Positions 1 to 4,409 of a stretch of DNA of 6,765 nucleotides are shown one piece after another. Numbering within the stretch: position 1 is the first letter of the stretch; every line of letters starts with the position of its first letter. Both the position numbers and the translations under genes were made by a program. The DNA comes from Planctomycetota bacterium (GTDB lineage: Bacteria > Planctomycetota > SZUA-567 > JAFGNG01): NCBI GenBank assembly GCA_016927125.1, contig JAFGNG010000136.1, positions 1 through 6,765 on the forward strand, written 5' to 3'. Below the pieces are notes generated by a model, which saw only the letters and a list, made by a program, of their open reading frames with translations, had not been told where the DNA came from and did not search any database.

Positions 1-176
1 CCGACGCCGGTGGCAATGTCCAAAGAAAGGGAGCCGGTGGAGATGGTGCGGCAGGCAAGATGGAATTCCGCTCCGAGCCGCATGACCGAGCCCTTGCCGA
101 ATTGTTTTTCGACTTGTTTCAGCGCGCGGTCGAGCGCTCCCTTGCGGAGCTCCTCCACGTCTTTTTCGCCAGCCAT
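1..176 (-). CDS. recA: Recombinase RecA, N-terminal fragment (cut by left window edge)
   Basis: The minus-strand reading frame from the ATG at 176-174 gives 58 residues and runs off the window. It carries the hallmark RecA N-terminus: a helical polymerisation segment ending in EKQFGKGSVMRLG (about residues 23-35), then TISTGSLSLDIATGVG (about 44-59), the strand-turn segment that precedes the Walker A loop in all RecA proteins. The Walker A loop and the rest of the protein lie outside the window. RecA is the ATP-dependent strand-exchange filament protein of recombination and SOS signalling. The start is supported by a purine-rich Shine-Dalgarno stretch (GAAGGGAAG, complement of 182-190) about 5-6 bases upstream and by alignment with the known N-terminus. 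The gene lies downstream of the ABC ATPase on the same strand, but a terminator separates them, so it is probably transcribed alone. Identity is near certain from family knowledge. Confidence 0.95.
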   Translation of the reverse strand, partial: MAGEKDVEELRKGALDRALKQVEKQFGKGSVMRLGAEFHLACRTISTGSLSLDIATGV

Positions 177-196
177 GCTTACTTCCCTTCCGCTTA

Positions 197-208
197 AGCA
201 GAACTGCT
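197..208. promoter_or_regulatory. Small inverted repeat in the recA leader
   Basis: AGCAG-AA-CTGCT is a perfect 5-bp inverted repeat with a 2-base centre. It lies between the candidate recA promoter and the recA ribosome-binding site. It could be an operator, but it matches neither the E. coli LexA box (CTGT-N8-ACAG) nor the Bacillus one (GAAC-N4-GTTC). Short repeats like this also arise by chance. Confidence 0.2.
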
Positions 209-254
209 GAGCAACCTCGCTTGCGCCGTTATTACCTGCCCGGCACCGCTTCAC

Positions 255-283
255 ATCATAGCGTTAACTCACTTTAAAAGCAA
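255..283 (-). promoter_or_regulatory. Candidate recA promoter
   Basis: On the minus strand, TTGCTT (complement of 278-283) is followed by a 17-base spacer and TATGAT (complement of 255-260), which differs from TATAAT at one position. The -35 box matches TTGACA at only three positions. Transcription would start near 248, giving a leader of about 70 bases before recA. The -35 box overlaps the tail of the upstream gene's terminator. Confidence 0.45.
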
Positions 284-311
284 GCACGCCGCCGGGTTTT
301 TGCCAGCGGCG
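274..311 (-). terminator. Rho-independent terminator of the ABC ATPase gene
   Basis: Read on the minus strand, a 9-bp GC-rich stem (arms 303-311 and 287-295, with one G-T wobble) closes a loop containing AAAAA. It is followed by TGCTTGCTTTT, a T-rich but interrupted tail. It lies about 30 bases past the ATPase stop codon and before the recA promoter, so it separates the two genes' transcripts. Confidence 0.7.
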
Positions 312-341
312 CGCTCGATAAGTGGTTTACCGGGTATGCTT

Positions 342-1472
342 TCAAGTACTCTTCACCGCCACCGGCATGGTCAGGTTCTTTTCGGTCTCGCCGTCGAAGA
401 TGTGCGCGCGGCTGAGTAGAGGCTTAAGGAGCAGCTCCCGGTCCAGGTCCGGGCGGGTATGCGGGTCGAGGCTGACTTGGTAGCGATGCTCGTCCGAGGC
501 GACATGCACCAGCACCTCGTCGCCGAGGGTTTCAGTCAGTTCCACCTTCGCTGGCCAGGCAGTACTATTCTTGGAATTGCTTGCATCTTCAATCAATTCA
601 AAAGCCTTGGGGCGGATGCCGAGGTAGACCTTCTTGCCCGCGCAGGAGCTGATGGCGTCATGCATTTCTTCGGGGAGCAACGCCCTAATGCACTCGCCGC
701 CGTTAAAGAAGAAGCCATTGCCGTCTGGCTCCAGCATCCCGGGGAAGATATTCATTGGCGGGGTGCCGATAAAGCGCGCCACGAAGAGGGTCTCGGGATA
801 GTTGTATACGGTCAGGGGTTCGGCGACCTGCTCGATGATGCCATCGCGCATCACCACCACCCGGTCGCCGAGGGTCATTGCCTCCACCTGGTCGTGGGTG
901 ACGTAGATCATGGTGGTCTTAACCTTTTTATGCTGGCGGATAATCTCCTTGCGCATCTCCACGCGCATCTTGGCATCCAAGTTGGAGAGCGGCTCATCGA
1001 AGAGGAACGCCGCAGGCTCGCGCACGATTGCCCTGCCCATGGCCACCCGCTGGCGCTGGCCGCCGGAGAGCGCCTTCGGGCGGCGATCAAGCAGCTCGGT
1101 GATCCCCAGGATCTCCGCTGCCGCGTGCACCCGGCGCTTGATCTCCGCGCGCTTGAATTTCCTCAGCTTCAAACCGAAGCCCATATTGTTATAGACCGTC
1201 ATATGCGGGTAGAGCGCGTAGTTCTGGAAGACCATGGCGATATCGCGATCCTTGGGCGGGACATCGTTGACCCGCCGGTTGCCGATAGTGATGGTGCCGC
1301 CGGAGATCTCTTCCAGACCCGCGATCATGCGCAGGGTAGTAGACTTGCCGCAGCCGGAGGGGCCGACCAGCACAATCAGCTCCCGGTCGCGGACATGGAG
1401 GTTGATCCGGTCAACCGCCTTGACATCGCCGGGATAAATCTTGGTGATGTTGTGCAACAATACTTCCGCCAT
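342..1472 (-). CDS. ugpC: ABC sugar-importer ATP-binding protein, UgpC/MsmX/MalK family
   Basis: A complete 376-residue protein, the usual length for this family (about 360-380). It is the cytoplasmic ATPase that powers binding-protein-dependent uptake of sugars, oligosaccharides or glycerol-3-phosphate. Visible motifs are Walker A GPSGCGKST (37-45), Q-loop VFQ with Q83 in the family-typical QNYALYPHMTV, signature LSGGQ (135-139), Walker B FLFDEP (156-161, catalytic E160), D-loop SNLD (163-166) and H-loop H193. The C-terminal regulatory TOBE region begins near FIGTPPMN (234-241) and includes LGIRPKAF (284-291), where the family normally has GIRPE. The ATG is preceded by AGAAGGAA (complement of 1481-1488) at good spacing. 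No permease or solute-binding gene is present within the window, so this may be a stand-alone ATPase serving several importers, as MsmX does in Bacillus. Family assignment is firm; the transported sugar cannot be read from the sequence. Confidence 0.95.
   Translation of the reverse strand: MAEVLLHNITKIYPGDVKAVDRINLHVRDRELIVLVGPSGCGKSTTLRMIAGLEEISGGTITIGNRRVNDVPPKDRDIAMVFQNYALYPHMTVYNNMGFGLKLRKFKRAEIKRRVHAAAEILGITELLDRRPKALSGGQRQRVAMGRAIVREPAAFLFDEPLSNLDAKMRVEMRKEIIRQHKKVKTTMIYVTHDQVEAMTLGDRVVVMRDGIIEQVAEPLTVYNYPETLFVARFIGTPPMNIFPGMLEPDGNGFFFNGGECIRALLPEEMHDAISSCAGKKVYLGIRPKAFELIEDASNSKNSTAWPAKVELTETLGDEVLVHVASDEHRYQVSLDPHTRPDLDRELLLKPLLSRAHIFDGETEKNLTMPVAVKST
1448..1459. promoter_or_regulatory. 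TGTTG-TG-CAACA palindrome inside the start of the ATPase gene
   Basis: A perfect 5-bp inverted repeat with centre TG, containing the word TTGTGCAA (1450-1457). It lies within the first ten codons of the ATPase gene. It shares its core and centre with the palindrome at 1566-1579, 119 bp away, which suggests two copies of one operator. It is coding sequence, so chance is a real alternative. Confidence 0.3.
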
Positions 1473-1565
1473 GAGGTGGTTTCCTTCTTAATGCTGGCAT
1501 GCCCACAGTTAGTTATGAATAAAGTCTATGAAAAAGTTACAATCCCTAACACCGAAATCCCATAA

Positions 1566-1579
1566 TTCTTGTGCAAGAA
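1566..1579. promoter_or_regulatory. TTCTTG-TG-CAAGAA palindrome upstream of the ATPase gene
   Basis: A perfect 6-bp inverted repeat with a 2-base centre, too tight to fold as an RNA hairpin and therefore more like a binding site for a dimeric repressor or activator. It lies about 94 bp before the ATPase start codon and just downstream of that gene's candidate promoter, where a bound repressor would block transcription. The regulator is unknown. Confidence 0.45.
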
Positions 1580-1609
1580 AAAGATTTTATCTTAGAGTCA
1601 GTGGGAATC

Positions 1610-1637
1610 ATATTACCATAACTTACTGCTGCGTCAA
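1610..1637 (-). promoter_or_regulatory. Candidate promoter of the ABC ATPase gene
   Basis: On the minus strand, TTGACG (complement of 1632-1637, five of six matches to TTGACA) is followed by a 16-base spacer and TAATAT (complement of 1610-1615, four of six). Transcription would start near 1603 and give a leader of about 130 bases that contains the TTCTTG-TG-CAAGAA palindrome. Weaker -10 alternatives exist a few bases downstream. Confidence 0.45.
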
Positions 1638-1713
1638 GGGGAAGAATCGCAAGGAATGCCCTTCCGCTTAAAACCAGGCTGAAAATAATCTTCCTTTGGC
1701 TCAGGATAAGAAG

Positions 1714-1742
1714 TTGACATTTTGCCCAAAGGATGCTATATA
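1714..1742 (+). promoter_or_regulatory. Promoter of the tRNA-Ala gene
   Basis: A consensus -35 box TTGACA (1714-1719), a 17-base spacer, then TATATA (1737-1742). TATAAC at 1739-1744 is an alternative -10 with a longer spacer. The start would fall near 1750, about 42 bases before the mature tRNA. This is the strongest promoter-like match in the window, as expected for a stable RNA gene. Confidence 0.7.
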
Positions 1743-1791
1743 ACATATGCCTATTGCGGTAGTAGCGCAGGCGAGACAAGTTAGTTACCCA

Positions 1792-1867
1792 GGGGGATTA
1801 GCTCAGCTGGGAGAGCGTCAGGCTGGCAGTCTGAAGGTCGTCGGTTCGATCCCGTCATCCTCCACCA
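1792..1867 (+). tRNA. tRNA-Ala (anticodon GGC)
   Basis: The 76 bases fold into a full cloverleaf. The 7-bp acceptor stem (1792-1798 with 1857-1863) contains the G3-U70 wobble pair (1794/1861), the main identity element for alanyl-tRNA synthetase. The D arm is GCTC/GAGC (1801-1816). The anticodon stem is TCAGG/TCTGA (1818-1822 with 1830-1834), with the loop at 1823-1829 and anticodon GGC at 1825-1827, reading GCC and GCU codons. The T loop TTCGATC is at 1845-1851. The discriminator base A and the 3' CCA (1865-1867) are encoded. One oddity is that the T stem has a T-T opposition at tRNA positions 50 and 64 (1841 and 1855), so four of five pairs form. It has its own promoter and terminator, so it is a monocistronic tRNA. 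Confidence 0.95.
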
Positions 1868-1875
1868 AGCAACCC

Positions 1876-1914
1876 ACTGCCCCATAAGCCGTTATGGCTG
1901 CGGGGCAGTTTTTT
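1876..1914 (+). terminator. Rho-independent terminator after tRNA-Ala
   Basis: ACTGCCCC (1876-1883) pairs perfectly with GGGGCAGT (1902-1909). The enclosed loop can form an inner AGCC/GGCT stem. Six T residues follow from 1909. It begins nine bases after the tRNA CCA end, so it closes the tRNA transcript. Confidence 0.9.
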
Positions 1915-1976
1915 ATGCTTTGATTGCCGAAAGAATAGCCCGATTGCTTCCGTTCTACCCACTAATCACTTTCACC

Positions 1977-2004
1977 TTGCACAATTTTTCCCCACGCGTA
2001 AGAT
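1977..2004 (+). promoter_or_regulatory. Candidate promoter of the transglutaminase-like gene, overlapping a TTGCACAA motif
   Basis: TTGCAC (1977-1982) and TAAGAT (1999-2004) are separated by 16 bases and each match the consensus at four of six positions. The start would be near 2011, about 45 bases before the gene. The -35 box lies within TTGCACAA (1977-1984), the reverse complement of the TTGTGCAA core seen twice near the ATPase gene. The promoter call is tentative. Confidence 0.35.
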
Positions 2005-2055
2005 CAGATTTTAACCAGGAAAATATCTTAAAATTCAGCCGAACCGGGAGTAAGT

Positions 2056-3885
2056 ATGAAGAGATTTTTAGGCAGAGGTTTAATCCCCTTTCTCCTCCTT
2101 TCCGGTTGGTTCAGCGCTGCTATAACTCCCGCAAAAGCTGCTGAAAATACCTCTCTCGCCGGCACTGTAGCCTGGCGCGCACAAGGCATTATTGATTACA
2201 CCCAGCAGACCGGTGATTTCGAAACCGCTGAGCAAGAAGCCGGCAAGCTCTTTGATTCCGTAACCGCGTATGCCCCGCTGGATGATGCGGACCCGTTCAT
2301 CACTGCTGATTTCACTCTCAACCTGCTGCGCCAGTATAAACACTATGGCGATCTCGAGTTTTTTAAATACCTCTGCGAACACCAGGAGCTTGCCTACACC
2401 TTGACCTTTTTAATCAAGCCTGAAGAAAATCCCGGTGACATTTATGCACTGTTAAAGAAACTCCAGGAGAAGTATGGCGCCGAGGTTTTCAAGTATAATA
2501 ATCTTGCTGCCGCGATTGCGGTGGTCCATGATTCCCCCCTGGTGCACCGGATTAATGAAAACTCTACTACGGCCGAAGATCCCCTGAAACTTTTCGATTA
2601 CTTCCTTAGTAACCGGCAGCAGATGCTCTTCAATATTGAGAAGATGCCGCCGGAGCTTCTCATTTACGTGGTAGACAGCGCGGTGAGTATCAAGGAAATG
2701 AACTGGGCGCTGCGAAACTATGCCGGCAACAATGAGGTGGGCAAGCTCTTCTTCAAAATCGATTATGATGTCGGGTATTACCGTCGAGATGAAGAAAAAC
2801 TGGTAACTGCCAAAGGCTGGAATCTCCCCAACATCTTGAAGTACGGGGGGATTTGCGCTGACCAGGCGTATTTCGCGGTGGCGGTAGGCAAATCCATCGG
2901 GGTGCCGACCGCCTATACCTCGGGGAAATCCGCTTCCGGCAGCCACGCCTGGGTCGGATTTCTGCAAACCAAGGATAACCAGGGATTCTGGAATTTTGAG
3001 ATCGGCCGGTACGAAGCTTACCAGGGCGTCCGGGGATGGGTGTGGGACCCGCAGACCAGGGAATGGATCCCTGACGGTTATGTCAGCGTGTTGGCGGAAA
3101 TGATCGGGGTTAAAACCCGGGACTTTTACGCCTCAGCCGCTTTCTCCCACGCTGCCAAGAGGCTGCTGGAACTGGGAAAATCCGGCAAGTCCTGGGAACC
3201 AGCCCCCTTGCCTGGCGGCAGCAATAATCCCCGGCAAGTGGATTTCAAGACCGCGGAAAAATTTATTCTCAAGAGTCTGAAGCACTGCCTGGGATATTCA
3301 CCCTCCTGGTTCCTGGTTAGCGAGCTCGCGCGCACCGGCAGGCTGAATCTACAGCAGAAGCAGGCCTGGCACGAGCGGGTGGAATACATGTGCAGTAAAA
3401 AATATCCTGACTTCAGCATGAACATCCTAAAGCCGATGGTGGAGAGCGTTACGGATCTTGAGGCTCAGGAGCGGATGTGGATAGCGCTGGAAGAGAGTTT
3501 TCTCAAACGTAAGGATCTCCGCGCCGAAGCCAGGCTGGCGCAGGGGATGATGTGGGAAGAGGCTGGCGAGCGAACCAAGGCGGGGCGGATCTATAAAAGC
3601 ATTATTGATAAGTACGCCAATGACGGACCCTTTGTAATCGAAGCGCTGCTGCGCTCTGAAAAGATGCTGCTCCTGATGAATCGGGAGGAGAGGATCCCGG
3701 AGCTTTATGCAGATGCCTGGAGCCGCTTGCATAAGCCGAACCTCAAAGGGGCCAAAGCGGCCATCAAATGTAACTGGTTCAAGGTGGGAGAGCTTTACTA
3801 CACCCGGATGCTCGAGGCCGAACAGTCTAAAACCGCCTCTGCCATTAAACAGGAATTGGAAAAGTATTATTCCATGGACGAATAG
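2056..3885 (+). CDS. Exported transglutaminase-like protein with helical, TPR-like C-terminal region
   Basis: A complete 609-residue protein. It starts with a Sec signal peptide: positive residues (K2, R3, R7), a hydrophobic core (about 8-23) and a cleavage site after A26-K27-A28. The mature protein would act outside the cytoplasm. Residues 30-250 are mostly predicted helical, with LAAAIAVVHD at about 150-159. The core KYGGICADQAYFA (262-274) places C267 in the manner of a transglutaminase or papain-like nucleophile, and SGSHAWVGF (294-302) supplies H297. The third residue could be E315 in WNFEIGRY or D331 in WVWDPQT. Residues from about 397 to 609 are helical, and 489-522 resemble a TPR unit. 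GGGAG (2046-2050), five bases before the ATG, supports the start. I recall similar proteins from planctomycete-like bacteria, but no known substrate. It may be a cross-linking enzyme, a protease or amidase, or a binding protein. It stands alone between two terminators. The fold assignment is fairly sure; the activity is not. Confidence 0.8.
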   Translation: MKRFLGRGLIPFLLLSGWFSAAITPAKAAENTSLAGTVAWRAQGIIDYTQQTGDFETAEQEAGKLFDSVTAYAPLDDADPFITADFTLNLLRQYKHYGDLEFFKYLCEHQELAYTLTFLIKPEENPGDIYALLKKLQEKYGAEVFKYNNLAAAIAVVHDSPLVHRINENSTTAEDPLKLFDYFLSNRQQMLFNIEKMPPELLIYVVDSAVSIKEMNWALRNYAGNNEVGKLFFKIDYDVGYYRRDEEKLVTAKGWNLPNILKYGGICADQAYFAVAVGKSIGVPTAYTSGKSASGSHAWVGFLQTKDNQGFWNFEIGRYEAYQGVRGWVWDPQTREWIPDGYVSVLAEMIGVKTRDFYASAAFSHAAKRLLELGKSGKSWEPAPLPGGSNNPRQVDFKTAEKFILKSLKHCLGYSPSWFLVSELARTGRLNLQQKQAWHERVEYMCSKKYPDFSMNILKPMVESVTDLEAQERMWIALEESFLKRKDLRAEARLAQGMMWEEAGERTKAGRIYKSIIDKYANDGPFVIEALLRSEKMLLLMNREERIPELYADAWSRLHKPNLKGAKAAIKCNWFKVGELYYTRMLEAEQSKTASAIKQELEKYYSMDE

Positions 3886-3921
3886 AGAGAAGTATCCCTA
3901 TCCTCTTTAATATAGTTCCCC

Positions 3922-3959
3922 AACCAGGTGAGCATAACCCCTTCCTGGTTTTTATCTTA
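3922..3959 (+). terminator. Rho-independent terminator after the transglutaminase-like gene
   Basis: AACCAGG (3922-3928) pairs with CCTGGTT (3944-3950) across a 15-base loop. It is followed by a T-rich tail (TTTTT at 3949-3953, then ATCTTATT). It lies 37 bases past the stop codon at 3885, an appropriate place to end that transcript. Confidence 0.75.
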
Positions 3960-4265
3960 TTGATGCTAAAGTCAAAATCATCCGCGCTGTTCAGAGCGGA
4001 GGTACTAACTATAACTACTAAGAAAACCAGTTCGGTCAGTTGGGAAGGCTCTATTTACATCAAGAAAATCTTGCCGGCAAGCTTTTATTTCATTCAGATC
4101 ACTGCCGACATTGAAGGCTTTGGCTATGTTTTCCGGAACAGCAACTATGCGGTTTTAAAATTACCCCGTAAGTTTCAGGCGATCCTTTATCTCCTTTCGA
4201 ATTGGCAGGTTAAGCATCTTTCCGGGATCTATTGTAGAGATAGTGCTGGATTATCACCTTCTTAG
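3960..4265 (+). other. Gene-poor stretch with an unsupported 101-codon open frame
   Basis: Much of the 3886-4409 gap is this stretch. An open frame of 101 codons runs through it, starting TTG (3960) or ATG (3963), but the start sits in the tail of the preceding terminator with no Shine-Dalgarno sequence. I recognise no protein family. The middle part (about codons 30-80) has codon use not unlike real genes and many aromatic residues, so a decayed gene remnant is possible. The stretch also holds a hairpin at 3981-4000 (TCCGCGCT, GTTC loop, AGAGCGGA, one mismatch) and the palindrome at 4065-4086. The frame's stop codon (4263-4265) lies just before the TATAAT box of typA. Most likely this is non-coding sequence. 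Confidence 0.3.
4065..4086. repeat. 22-bp near-perfect palindrome
   Basis: CTTGCC-GGCAAG (4070-4081) is a perfect 12-bp palindrome with no spacer. AAAA and TTTT flank it beyond a single T/C mismatch, extending the symmetry to 22 bp. As DNA it resembles a dimeric operator. As RNA it would fold with a CCGG tetraloop and a T-rich 3' side, a weak terminator-like shape. It lies in a gene-free stretch about 180 bp before the typA promoter. Confidence 0.5.
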
Positions 4266-4275
4266 CCCCTATAAT
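4247..4275 (+). promoter_or_regulatory. Candidate typA promoter
   Basis: A perfect TATAAT (4270-4275) lies 17 bases downstream of TGGATT (4247-4252), a poor -35 box with three of six matches. Transcription would start near 4282, giving typA a leader of about 128 bases. The exact -10 match in a gene-free stretch is the main support. Confidence 0.5.
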
Positions 4276-4281
4276 CCCCCG

Positions 4282-4409
4282 CTTGATTTGAGGGTAGCCC
4301 CATGGCTACATCCCTTTGAGAGTTATGACGATAAAGGGGTAGACACTCATGGATAGAATTTTCAGCTTGCTGCCGAAGGCAGCGGGACAGCCAGGAAGCA
4401 TAGATCGAA
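4282..4409 (+). promoter_or_regulatory. Structured leader of typA
   Basis: The presumed untranslated leader can form three hairpins. GTAGCC/GGCTAC (4294-4299 with 4304-4309, loop CCAT) can be extended by AGG/CCT at 4291-4293 and 4313-4315. CCCTTT/AAAGGG (4312-4317 with 4333-4338) competes with that extension for 4313-4315. GCTGCC-GAA-GGCAGC (4369-4383) lies just before the ribosome-binding site AGGAAG (4393-4398), which is 11 bases from the ATG, a rather long spacing. I recognise no known riboswitch class. It may be a thermosensor, an autogenous control site, or chance. Confidence 0.35.

Noticed and set aside
459..1565. A 368-codon open frame on the plus strand
   Set aside because: It lies antisense to the ABC ATPase gene, whose motifs are unmistakable. 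Its translation is rich in His, Ala and Leu without family motifs, as expected of a shadow frame in GC-rich DNA.
1546..1779. A 77-codon open frame on the minus strand in the divergent regulatory region
   Set aside because: It overlaps the promoters of both the tRNA and the ATPase genes, has no clear ribosome-binding site and matches no family I recognise.
1920..2144. A 74-codon open frame on the plus strand before the transglutaminase-like gene
   Set aside because: It overlaps the signal-peptide region of the real gene in another frame and spans the likely promoter. The real start has a good ribosome-binding site at 2046-2050.
2452..2967. A 171-codon open frame on the minus strand
   Set aside because: It is antisense to the transglutaminase-like gene, has no protein-family signal, and is contained within a complete real gene.
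3886..4409. A known riboswitch or small stable RNA in the gap before typA
   Set aside because: I looked by eye for conserved cores of TPP, cobalamin, SAM, fluoride and cyclic-di-GMP riboswitches, and for SRP and RNase P RNA, and saw none. A covariance-model search would be decisive.
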